A stretch of 64,000 nucleotides of DNA from Variovorax paradoxus (lineage in GTDB: Bacteria; Pseudomonadota; Gammaproteobacteria; Burkholderiales; Burkholderiaceae_C), in contig CP063167.1 in the NCBI GenBank assembly GCA_016806145.1, positions 2,414,501 through 2,478,500 of the forward strand. The letters run 5' to 3'. Of the stretch, positions 49,898-60,800 are shown in pieces. The position numbers and the translations under genes were made by a program. Numbering within the stretch: position 1 is the stretch's first letter; each line of letters starts with the position of its first letter. The notes beneath the pieces were generated by a model. The model was not told where the DNA came from. It made no database searches and saw only the letters and a program-made list of their open reading frames with translations.

Positions 49898-50335
49898 ATG
49901 AATCCTTTCGCCAAACGACTCCCCCGATATGCCGTGCATGCGGCCGGCCTGCTGCTGGTGGCCGCGGGCATTGCCGTCTGGGCGCGCCTGCCCGCCGCCG
50001 ACACCGTGGTGGCCGTGGCGGCGCCGACGCCGGCGCCCGCGCCCGATCCCGCCGCCGGCACCATCGCCGGCTGGCTCGGCCCGGGCGAGATCCGGGCCAA
50101 CGTGGTGGTCAACGGGCTGATCAAGGGTGAATGGCAGGGAGTGGCCGTGCTGGCCGTCAACGGTGCGGCCCCTCGTGCCTTCCGCCTCGGGGAAGCGCTC
50201 GCGCCCTCGGTCAGGCTGTCGGCGATCGAGCCCGGCGCGGTCGTGATCGACATCGCGGGCCGCACCGAACGCATCGCCGCGCCGGCGATGCCATCGCTGG
50301 CAAGCCCTGGCATCGTGCGCGTGGGTACGCCCTAG
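49898..50335 (+). CDS. gspC: Short type II secretion GspC-like protein
   Basis: A 145-residue inner-membrane protein: a short cytoplasmic start, one helix (AVHAAGLLLVAAGIAVWARL), a Pro/Ala linker (PTPAPAPDPAA), then a GspC homology region (VVVNGLIKGEWQGVAVLAVNGAAPRAFRLGE). This region contacts the secretin GspD in known systems. It is much shorter than usual because the C-terminal PDZ or coiled-coil domain is missing. It is divergent from gspH, with a 144-bp shared promoter region. A GTG at 49862 would add 12 residues. Confidence 0.75.
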   Translation: MNPFAKRLPRYAVHAAGLLLVAAGIAVWARLPAADTVVAVAAPTPAPAPDPAAGTIAGWLGPGEIRANVVVNGLIKGEWQGVAVLAVNGAAPRAFRLGEALAPSVRLSAIEPGAVVIDIAGRTERIAAPAMPSLASPGIVRVGTP

Positions 50336-50337
50336 CC

Positions 50338-50970
50338 TCAGACGCCGCGCGCCCCGTGCGGCTTGGGCTGTGGCACGGAGGCATCGGCCACCCAGTTCGA
50401 CAGCGCATGCAGCAGGCCACGGTTCACGCGGAAATCGCCCTCGCCCGATTCGGGCAGGTGGGTGCTCGACAGGCAGCGCGTCACGATGCGCACCGCGCGC
50501 GGATCGGTGCCCACGGCCTGCAGCTCGCGCGTGAACTCGGCATGGCCCGGCAGCTCGTCGGCGAACTTCTCGAAGCCCGCGAACCAGCGGAACAGCATGT
50601 TGTAGACCAGGCTCTCGTGCACCCTCTCCGCATCCTCGATCGAATAGATGATCTGCAGCACCAGGCAGCGCAGCAGGATCGGCAGGCCGACGGCACTGCC
50701 GTGCTCGCGCGCCAGTTCGGCCAGCAGCGCGCGCTCGTAGCGCAGCGCATCGTCGACCAGGTCGCGCAGCGGCACCAGCGGGTGGCTCCTGGGCACCAGC
50801 GCGCGCAGGTTGTCGGCCTGCACCCAGGCGCGGTGACTCACGATCCAGACCCAGGGCGAGCCATAGCGATTGACGGCCACCGGCTCCTCGCGTGCGTGTT
50901 CGACGATCTTCGATAGCCTGGCGTCGAGTTCCTGCATCGTGACCCGCAGGGGCGCCGTCCACTTCAACAT
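50338..50970 (-). CDS. Phd/YefM-like segment fused to an IS5-family transposase N-terminal (DUF772) domain
   Basis: A 210-residue chimera. Residues 8-50 (TMQELDARLSKIVEHAREEPVAVNR then YGSPWVWIVSHRAW) resemble the DNA-binding fold of Phd/YefM antitoxins. Residues 59-150 match the N-terminal domain of IS5/IS1182 transposases: VPRSHPLVPLRDLVDDAL, LPILLRCLVLQIIYSI and ESLVYNMLFRWFAGF. The DDE catalytic domain is absent, so it cannot transpose. It has a near-ideal ribosome-binding site (AAGGAGG) and an intact frame, arguing for a living, co-opted gene rather than a relic. No toxin gene or inverted terminal repeats are adjacent. Function is unknown; a DNA-binding regulator or transposition inhibitor is possible. 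Confidence 0.7.
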   Translation of the reverse strand: MLKWTAPLRVTMQELDARLSKIVEHAREEPVAVNRYGSPWVWIVSHRAWVQADNLRALVPRSHPLVPLRDLVDDALRYERALLAELAREHGSAVGLPILLRCLVLQIIYSIEDAERVHESLVYNMLFRWFAGFEKFADELPGHAEFTRELQAVGTDPRAVRIVTRCLSSTHLPESGEGDFRVNRGLLHALSNWVADASVPQPKPHGARGV

Positions 50971-51084
50971 CTTGCGATCCTCCTTCCCCGAAAAATCATG
51001 CGACAGGATCCGTGATGACCGTGAAGGGCCGGCGTCGATCCCGGCGCTCGGCGACGAATGGGCGTGCATCGCGGGCCTCGCCGA

Positions 51085-51726
51085 TCAACGCAGGCCGCCG
51101 AGCGCCTGCCGCAGCGCGGTGTCGATCTTGCGCACCGACACCCCGTGGCGCCGCGCCACCTCCTGGCGCGACATCTCGTGCCAGCGCAAGGCGAGCAGCA
51201 CCGACTGGTGGCGCCGCGGCAGGCGCTGCATCGCGCGGTCCACGGCCGCGACCTCCGAGCGCGCCTCGGCGATCAGTTCCGGGCCGGGCTGGCCATCGGC
51301 GATGACCTCGACATCCGCGTTCGCCTCGGCATCGTCGGCGCCGAGCCAGCGCCGGCGTGCCCGCAGGCTGTCCATCGCCAGGTTGCAGGCCACGCGGTAG
51401 ACGTAGGCATCCGGGTTCGAGAGCTCCGCCCGCGGCTGGCGCTCGCCGAGCCGCAACCAGGCGTCGTGCAGGCATTCGCTGGCCAGGTCGGCGCAGCCGA
51501 GGTGCCGCTCGAGCCGCCGATGCAGCCGCGCGTAGTGCGCCTCGAGGTAGGCCTGCAGGTCGATCGCCGCTGGCGGCTTCGGCGCGGGCTCGGCCTGCGG
51601 CACGCGCAGGTCGGGCAGCAACAGTCCCTGGCGCTCCGGCGGCAGGCGCCAGAGCGAGGGCGGGGGCATCCGCGTGAACCGATCCGATGCTCTGCTGCGG
51701 CCGAGGGCCTCGATGTCTGGGGTCAT
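51085..51726 (-). CDS. ECF RNA polymerase sigma factor (FecI-like)
   Basis: A 213-residue sigma-70-family protein with a 55-residue N-terminal extension. Region 2 spans about 58-130 (LASECLHDAWLRLGER, then NPDAYVYRVACNLAMDSLRARRR), and region 4 spans about 160-210 (LPRRHQSVLLALRWHEMSRQEVARRHGVSVRKIDTAL). It should direct polymerase to a small regulon. No FecR-type or other anti-sigma gene follows. It lies 121 bp downstream of the giant exoprotein gene, on the same strand. An internal ATG giving MPPPSLWRLP is an alternative start. Confidence 0.82.
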   Translation of the reverse strand: MTPDIEALGRSRASDRFTRMPPPSLWRLPPERQGLLLPDLRVPQAEPAPKPPAAIDLQAYLEAHYARLHRRLERHLGCADLASECLHDAWLRLGERQPRAELSNPDAYVYRVACNLAMDSLRARRRWLGADDAEANADVEVIADGQPGPELIAEARSEVAAVDRAMQRLPRRHQSVLLALRWHEMSRQEVARRHGVSVRKIDTALRQALGGLR

Positions 51727-51759
51727 GATGGTTTTCGATGGATGCCCCGGCTCGCCGGT

Positions 51760-51778
51760 CTCCGGAGGCTTTCCGGAG
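51760..51778. other. Stem-loop downstream of the exoprotein gene
   Basis: CTCCGGA and TCCGGAG form a seven-bp stem around GGCTT, nested inside further GGCTC/GAGCC complementarity, in the 121-bp gap after the exoprotein stop. There is no U-run on the minus strand, so Rho-independent termination is doubtful. Confidence 0.35.
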
Positions 51779-51847
51779 CCGGCACGCGGCGGGACCTGTG
51801 GCGGGAGGAAACGGGATGCGCCCGCCGGCCGGGGCGCGCGGCACGGC

Positions 51848-54800
51848 TCAGCGTTGCAGGTTGGCGCGCTCCTCGTCCGTCAGTTGGCGACTCGCCGCGG
51901 GCGGCAGGCTGGCGCCGCCGCCGAGCACGCGGATCACGCTACGCGGGTTGTAGGCATCGGTGCCGGCCGGCGCCGCGCCCCTGCCGCCGGCCGGCGGCGC
52001 TTCGCTGCCCTCGGCGGGTTCGTTGCCGAAGCCCAGCACGCGCACCGTGAACACCGAGGGCAGCGCCTGGCGTGCCGCACTGCGTTCGCGCTGTACCGTG
52101 TCCTGCGCCGCCATCGAGGCCTGCGCGGCCGCGGCGCTGGCATTCGTGAGCGCGCTCACGTTCACCGCCGCGAGCACCGGCAGGCCGCTGGACTCGCCCT
52201 TGGCCTGGATGTTGGCCGCGTTCACGACCTGCAGCGCCGCCACGTTGACATTGCCCGACACGCGAATGCCCGCTTCGCCCGCGTCGATGGTGCCCAGCGG
52301 CGCGATCAGGTCCACGTCGCCCGGCGGCACCTCGGCGATCGGCGCCAGCGTGGCGATGCCGGCGCCCGAACTCGGCACCTGCGGCGACACCTTCACGTTG
52401 CCCAGGTCGTCGTACACGCGCTTGGGCGGCGTGAACAGCACCGTGGTCTTGCTGCCGCGGCCGGCGTTGATGTCGCCTTGCGCCGACCAGGCGAGGATGT
52501 CGCCGCCGAAGGTGGTCATGATGCGCGACAGCCCGAGCAGCACGCTGCCCTGGCTGTAGAGCCGGATGTCGCCCTCGCCCTGCGTCATCACGCCCGAGCC
52601 GGCCGGCGGCACCGCGCCCTGCACGCCGGCGATGATCTGCCCGCCCGGCGCCAGCATCTCGATCTCGCCGCCGAAATCGGTGCGCACGCCCGAGCCGCCG
52701 AACATCGTGATGTCGCCGCCGCGCGCGATGGCCTGGCCCGCGGCGTCGCGTGCCGGGAACAGCGTGGCGATCATCTCGCGTCCGCGCAGGTAGGAGCCCG
52801 AGCGGCTGCTCGCGGCGTCGTTGTACTCGCGCCCGCCCGCGCGCAGCTCGGCGTAGTAGACCTCGCGCAGGAAGATGCGCTGCTGCTCGGGCGCGAGCGC
52901 ATCGAAGTAGGCCAGCGAGCGCGCCGTGTCGCCCTCGAAGCCGTAGCGCGTCTTCAGCCAGTCGGCGAGTTCGCGTTCGTAGGTCGTCACGGCCTTGCCC
53001 GGCTGCTCGGCCAGCGGCGTGCCGGCCTCGGCGCGGTTCGCCGGGTCGAGGTAGCGCGCGCGGATGGCCGACATGTCGAGCCCGCGCGTGGCGGCTTCGG
53101 CGCCGATGCCCGCCATCAGCGCGATCGAGGCGCCACGGCGCGTGTCGCCGGTGGCGACGGGGCCGACCGAGACGATGCCGCCGCGGTCCTCCTGCAGCAG
53201 GTTGCGCCCGGCCGAGACCTCGAGCGTGCCGGGACCGGCGATGTCGAAGTTGGCGTAGAGGATGTCGCGCCCGGCCGAGACGATGGAGACGTCGTTCAGG
53301 TGGGTGTGGACGATCAGGTTGCCGCGCAGCGCCGCGCCGCCCAGTTCGGTCGCTCCGCCGGTGGCGCTGCCTGGCGCGTCGCCGGTATTGACGATGTCGC
53401 GCGCGGCCCGGATCCGGACCGGCCGGGCGGCATTGAACCAGGTGTCGCTGCCACCGCCGAATGTCACGGTCTCGCCGGTCTTCAGCGCGACGATGTCGCC
53501 CCCCGCGGCATAGATGCGGATCGGCGGTGCGTCCGGCGCGCGCTCCAGCGGGATGCTCGCGCTGTTGGGCCCGAAGGCGAAGAGCGTCGGCACGCCGCTC
53601 GTGGCGAGTGCGTTCGCCGCCAGGTTGCTGGCGATGACCTCGCCGGAGCCCGCGATGTCCGTTCCGGCGAAGGCGGGATCGAAGGGCGTCGGCAATGCCG
53701 CCCCCGAGCCCGACATGCCGATGGCGAGCCGGCCGGCATGGATCGATCCGCCCGCCAGCAGCTCCAGCTCGCCCGTGGCCGAGGGTGCGAGGACGAGGCC
53801 GACGTTCATCGCCTCGGGACGGTCGATGGCCCTCGGTTGCGCCGCGGACCCGTAGTAGAGGCTGCCGCTCAGCGCTGCCACGCGGAATATCGAGGGGTAG
53901 ACGATCCAGCCGTCCCGAACCACGGTCTGAACCGCGCTGTCGTTGATGCCGCGCAATGCCGTGAGGGGGGTCAGGTCTCCACCGGCCGCCACGAGATCGA
54001 TCGCGCTTCGCCCGCTCCAGAGGCTGAACCAGGCGTTGCCACCGCCCTCGGGCTGGAGGCCGCCTGCCGCGAAGGCCGAGGTGTTGGGCGTCGCGGCGCG
54101 TCCGGGATCGGTCACGCCGCCAAGGACGAGGTCACCGAGCGTACTCAGGCGGATCGTCGTATCCCCGGGCGCCAGATTGATGCCGCCGCGCGCATTGGCG
54201 TAGGAGGCGGCGAACAGGTCGACGCCGCGTGGATCGTTGCGCTCGATGAACGACCCGCCCGGCACTTGGTAGCGCGGCGCGACGCTGCCGATCGATGCCG
54301 CATCGACCTCGGTCGCGCCGCGCAGGTTGGCGATGACACCGGTGAACACGAGGTTCTCGGCACTGTCGGCGAGCCCGCGCTGCGGATTGAGCGCTCCGGC
54401 CACCCGCATGTCGATGTCGCCGCCGCCCGTGAGCGCAAGGCTGCCGTCGGCCGCGACCCGGCCGCTGCTGCCGACGGCGACCACCAGCCCCTGGCTGCGT
54501 CCCTCGGTGCTCGTGCCGGCCGCCTGGGCTCCGCGCGGATCGATGGCGCCGGCATCGCCGCCGACGCGGATGCGGATGTCGCCGCCGCCGAGCGCGCCGA
54601 TGCCGGTGAAGCCGGCGAGCGCCGGCGCCATCGTGCTGCCGTTGCCACCGCGCACATAGGCACCGAAGTTGATCCACCACGCGGTGGGTATCGGCGCATC
54701 GACGGCCGCCGTGCCCGAGCCTTGCCGCCACAGCCAGTTGCCGGGTATCACGCTCGAGTTGGTTCCATCCGCGATGTCTCCGACCAGGTTGCCGCCCGCG

Positions 54801-57800
54801 AAGATCGAGACGTTGCCGCCCTGGTCGGGATACCAGGCGCGATAGGTGGCCAGGCTGCTCGCATAGTCGAGCGCCGCGTCCTGCGGACCGATCAGCGTCC
54901 CGTCGGCCAGCCTGCCGCGCGGCCGGTCGTAGGCCGCGTCCACCGCCGTGGCCGTGCCCGCGGTGTAGATGCCGAACAGCGAGTCGCTGCGGATGTCGCC
55001 CGCGGCCGCGAGATCGAGGTCGCCCGTGCCGGTGCGCAGCACGCTGAAGGCCGGCGAGTCGGCCTTGCTGCCGCTGATCGTCGAAGGGCCCCCGGCCTGG
55101 CATTGGCTCGGATCGATCTCGCACCAGAAGGTCTCGTCGGGGGACACCGGCGTGCCTGCCGGATAGCCCATGAAGTTGCCTTCGGCCCAGACCAGCGACG
55201 CGCTGAAGCTGAAGCTCATCACGTGGTGCGTGTCGGCCAGCCGGATCGTGCCCTTCGACCCGACGGCCACCGCGCGCCGATCGGCCGAGCCGAGGTCGGC
55301 ACCTGCCACCAGCTGCAGGTCCCACGAACTGGTGCCCTCTCCGAGCATCGGCGCGACCGCCCAGTTGCGGCCCTGCCGGCCATCCTGTTCGGGCCGCAGG
55401 TTGATCGGCTGGTCTCCCGGCAATTCCAGCAGCGTGTTCGACGGGATCAGCGACCCGCGCGCCAGCAGCAGCGGCGCCGCGAGGCTCATGTCGGTCGGCA
55501 GCGCCACGCCCTTGGGCCAGGTCAGCGCGCCCACGGCGACCGCCGCGCGCAGCGTCGTGCCCGCGCCCAGCCGCATGCCGGCCTCCAGCGCCGCACCGCT
55601 CGCGAGCACCGTGCCCGCCTGGTAGGCCAGCGAACCGTCGGCGCGATAGATGTTCGCGCCCACCACCGTGCCCGCGGGCAGGTTCAGTGCGCCGGCGAGC
55701 ACGACCTCCACCGGCAGCACCGTGCCGGCCGGCAAGGTCGCGCCGGCGATGGAGATCGCATAGTTGAGCTTCGCGCCCGCGGGGAAGCGCGTGCCGGTGT
55801 CGAGCGTCACGCCGTCGATCGGCACGACCACGTCGGCGCCGAACTGCGTGGGCCCCGTGTTGCCATTGACATCGCGGGTCTCGGCCAGCATCCATGCGTA
55901 CTTGTCGTCGGGCGTGCCCGGCGGCGGCGCGAAGCCGTCGTTGATGCTGCCGTGGATGTCGAGGTCGCCCGCCGCGCGTATCGACAGCACGCCGGGTTCG
56001 CCGAAGCCGCGCCGCGCGGGATCGCCGCGGTTCGCTTCGGGACCGTAGCGGTAGCCCGACAGGTCGATGTCGCCCACCACCGTGAGCGTGCCGTTCGGGT
56101 TGATCTCGGCCTTGCTCACGATCTCCACGCCCGGGCGCAGCCGCCAGTTGGCCAGCCCGGCGAGGCGGTCGCGCAATGCCGCGTTGCCGAGCGCCGCGTC
56201 GACGAAGGCAACGCTCTGGCCGTCGATGGCATCGAGGTAGCCCTGCGTGATCAGCTGCGGCCGCTGGCCCGAGACATCGGGCAGATCGGCCAAGGGTGCG
56301 TCGTCGTAGCGGCGGAAGGCATTCACCGCGATCGTCTTCGCGCCCTCGATGGCCGGGCGGCCCTCGACCGCGAGCGCGACATCGTTCGCGCCGTCGCCGC
56401 TGCCGCCCGCTCCCGCGCCACCGGTGCGCCGCGCGTCGAGGTCCAGCGTGCCGCGCGCGCGGCCGTCGTTCCGGCCCGCGCCGTTGCCCACCGGCACCCC
56501 GGTGCCGGCGCGCAGGTCGATGCGGGCATTGGCGCCCAGGGTCAGCGTGCCTTCGCTGCTGCTCAGCGCGACGATGGCGCGGTTCGGGCTGTCGATGATC
56601 TTGCCGTAGCTGTCCACGCGCAGCCCGGTGGCGTGGGCGTCGAGCGTGCCGTCCACGCGCAGGTCGCCCCTGGCGGCGAGGCGGATCGTGCCGACCTGCT
56701 CGCCGCTGGCGTCGATGCGGCCGTTCACGCGCAGGTTGCCGCCGTCCACGACGATCGCCACCTCGCGTGCCTTCACGCCGTCGCCCACGACGAGGTCGCC
56801 CTGCTTGAGCTGGAAGCGGCGCGCGCCTTCGACGCCGCCCGCGTTCAGGCGCGCGTTGAGGCCCGCGAAATCGGCGAGGGTCTGGGCGCGCACCGTGAGT
56901 TCGCCCGCGCCGTAGGGCACGAGGGTGCCACCCGCGTCGTAGCGACCGCTGGCGGTCCCGCGCAGTTCGCCCGCGAGATCGATGCGCCCGGCATCGGCAC
57001 CGAGCGCCACCGCCTCGATCGTGCCCGCGCGCTGGTTCACGGCCGAGATGTCGATCGTGCCGCCCGCGGCCTGCATGATGTTGCCGGCGCTGCTCGTGAG
57101 CACGAGGTCGCCGCCCCAGCTGAACTTGTCGACGTCGAAGAGCGCGACCTTGCGGCCCGAGAGATCGATGCGCGAAGTCGCGCCCAGCACGATGTCCTCC
57201 GTGGCCGCGAGCACCAGCCGGCCCGAGGGCAGCACGACGTTGCCCTCGACGCCGATGCGGCGGGCCTTGAGTTCGAGTGTGGCGCCCAGCGCATCGCTGG
57301 TGGCCGCGGCGCCCGACGCCGCGATGTCGATCGCGCGACCCGCCTCGATGCGCATGGAGGATGCCGCGTCGCCCGTGAGAACCGGCGTGGCGATGCGCAG
57401 GTTGCCGCCTTCGCGCGCAGGGCCCGTGCCGGGCGTGTAGTCGCCCTGGTGCTGGAACACCGCCAGCGTGCCCTTGCCGCCGTTCGAGCTGAGCTTTTCG
57501 CTGGCGTTGAGTCGCACCTCGGCGAACCCGAGCGCGATGCGGTCGTCGGCGGCGGTGCTGTCGGGCTGGGTGTTGGGGGCCTGGCCGAGCACGATCGAGC
57601 GCGCGCCGATGTCGAGCGTGCCCGCGCCCAGCAGATCGGCCATCGGCGCACCGGGTGGCGCGGCGGCACCGGTCCAGATGAATTCGCCCGCGCGGATCGC
57701 GGCCACGTCGCCCGCGGCGCCGTAGCCATGGATGGCGGGCGTGCCGAGCACGAAACGCTCGAGGCGCGAGGCATCGAGGTTCACCGCGCCGAAGACGTTG

Positions 57801-60800
57801 ACCGCGTCGCGCGCATTGAGCACCAGGGTCTCGAGCGCGGGCGCGCCGGTGGCGATGTTGCCGGCGAGCAGGCTGCCGAGTCGGCCCTGGTTGAGGCCCA
57901 GGCCGCTCGGCAGGCGGCCGGCCGATGCGGCGGCGGCGATGCTCGCGTCCTCGCCGAGGTTGACGGCGGCCACCGCGAGCAGCAGATTGCGCGTGCCGTA
58001 GGACACGTTGTCCGCCAGCTTCAGCGTGCCGTCGGTGGCGATGGCCAGCGTGCCCTCGGACACCAGCGTGGTCGTGCCAGTGCAGCTCGCGGTGACGCAG
58101 CGGCCGATGTCGACCGAGCCGCTGCCGGGTTGCTCGCCGTTCGACGGCGAGCGCAGCAGCATGTTGAGCCAGCCGTTCGACAACGCCAGCACGCCGCGGC
58201 CGTAGAACACGTAGCCGTCGCTCGAGTCGAAGCTCGCGCGGCCCCGGCCGATGGTGCCGAGCGTCGCGCCCTCCTCGATCGTGAGCTGGCTGCCGCCCAG
58301 GATCAGGTCGCCGGCCGACAGGCGCGCGCCGCCGCGCACGATCAGCTCGCCCCCGCCGTCGATGCTGGCCATGCCGCCGCGGGCGCCATAGCTGGTGGCG
58401 ATGTTCGCGTTGATCGCCAGGCGAGGCGCCTCGAGCCGGTTCAGGTCCTCGTCGTGCACCGAGGCGAACGGCAGGCCATCGGTCGCTGCCTGCCCGGAAG
58501 CCAGCACCTCGCCCACGCCGAGCACGCTCGCCGTGCCACCGAAGCCCTGCGTGCCGGCCGCGGCCTGCAGGCGTGCCTCGCCGCGGAACGACAGGCTGGT
58601 GCGCTCGGCGTCCTCGTCCTTCGGCCGGCGCAGGTCCAGCGCCAGCGTCTTCGCATCCGCGGTCGTCATGCCGCGCACGAAGCCGCGCCGCTGGGCGTCG
58701 GCCAGCACGAAGCTGTCGTAGCCGGTCTCGTTGTAGCTCGACAGGGTGCGCACCCTGTCGGCCAGCGTGAGCACGATGCGATGGGGTACCGCGTCGCGGA
58801 TGGCGGTGTTGGCGATGCCGAGGTAGCCCGCGCCCGCATACGAACCGTTGCCGACGGCGGTGGTGCCCGGCAGCGCCAGCCGTCCCGCGTCGGCCGTGCC
58901 GATCTCCACCCGGAAGGCGCCGGGCAGCAGCGCATAGGTCGAAGGCAGCAGCGTGTAGGTGCCGGCGGGCAGACCCGGCACGCCCGCCCCGATGGTGATC
59001 TGCTGGCCGATGGCGGGCGCGCCGAAGCCCACCTCCGGTGCCACCGGCGCGTACTGCGCGGCGCTGCCCGGCACGATCGCGTAGACCGTGTTGCCGGCGC
59101 TGCTGTAGCCGTTGACCGGGTTGGCATTGGCCAGCGGCGTGGTCAGCACGTCGACCGAGCCGCCACGGCCCGCGACGAAGCCCGCGCCGGTCAATGCGCC
59201 GCCGCCCGACAGGTCGAGCACGGAACCGGCCTGGGCGTCGACATGACGCGCCGTGACGCGGATGCCGCCCGCATCGGAGGCGCCCACGCCCTGGATCGTC
59301 ACCGGCTTGCCGCCGTACTGGTAGGCCAGGCCATCGACCGTGCCGCCGTAGGGCAGGGTCAGGCCGGCGGCGCTGACCGAGGTGATGCTGCCCGGCAGCA
59401 GGATCACGCGCTCGGTGTTCGACGCGGCGTCGGTGCTGCCCAGCAGCAGCTGTCCGAGCGGGGCGCGCACGACGCCGCCCTGCTCGATGGTCTCGGCGGC
59501 CAGCGAGAGGCTGCCGAAGACCGTGTAGGGCATGGCTGCGTCCTCGGAACCGTGGCGACGGATCGAGAGCACGCTGCCGGGCGCGAAGCCGGTGATGCCG
59601 TTGTCCGGAGCCGGCGTTCGGTAGCCCGCCATCAGCGTGCCGCGCGCCCCGGTCACCGGGTAGAGCTGTGCCGCCGTCACCACGAGGTTGCCGGTGGTGG
59701 TCAGGCCGCCATCGAAGATGCGGACGTCGCCGCGGCTCGCGAGGTCGACGCCCTGGAATCCCCGGCGGTCCACTTCATAGCTCGAGGTGCGCAGGTCGAT
59801 GGTCGCGTGGGTGCCGAAGCCGATGAGATCGCGGATGTCGAGCAGGTCCGCCCGCACGGAGAAGGTGCCGGTGGCTTCCTGCGTCGATGGCGTGATGGCA
59901 CCGGGCCCCTGCCAGACGGCGCCCGGCAGCGTCATCTGGTCGAGCTGGACGCGCGTCGCGCCCGCCAGGCGCACGTAGGGGGCCGACAGCGAGGCGGTCG
60001 ATCCCGCGGCGGCGTTCTCGCCCAGCGCATAGGTGCCGGCGTAGAGGCGCAGGCTCTGGCCCATGCGCAGCGCCACGTCGCCGTCGAAGCTCAGGGGACC
60101 GTAGACCAGCGCCGAGAGATTGTCGAAGCCGCCGGCCTCGATGCGGTCGACGCCGATGCGTGCGCTGCCGACGGACAGCAGGCCCCGCGCATCGTCGAGC
60201 GATCGCGCCGCTCCCACCGCGCTCGTGCCCTGCGTTTGCGCCAGCACCAGTTCGCGGTGCCGCAGCACGTCGCCGCGCGTGGAGACCGTCGGATAGTTCG
60301 TCGATTCGAGCGCGAGCGCGAGCGTGCCACCGGCCGCGCCCGCACCGCCCGAGGCGGCCCGCAGGGTGCCGTCGAGATACAGGCCGAGGGTCGAGGCCAG
60401 GACGATCGATCCGCCATCGCTGGCGACCGTCCCGCGTGCGCCGGGGGCGGTGCCGTGGTCGAGGACGGCATGGCTTCCCGAGGCGTCGAGCAGCGCACCG
60501 GGCCGCATCACGATGAAGGCGTTCGCCGCCTCGGCCTGGCCCTTGGCCTCCCAATCCAGCGAGCCGCCGATGCGGATGGTGCCGCCGTCGGCCACGCGGC
60601 CATAGGTGCGGCCCGACAGGTCGACCGCGGTGACGGCGCGCGCCGCAACGTCGAGCACTGCGGTGTCGCCGATCCAGAACAGGCCGGTCTTCGCGAGGTC
60701 GGCCTGCCCGCCGCCGATGGCGATGGTGCCGCCCGGTGCGCTCAGGAGTCCGTCCACGCGCACGTCGCGGCCGCGCAGCGCGATCGACTGGCCGGGATCG

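Noticed and set aside
50338..50970. A complete IS5 insertion sequence or simple transposase pseudogene
   Set aside because: No terminal inverted repeats or target duplications were recognised, the DDE domain is missing entirely, and the frame is intact with a different N-terminal domain.
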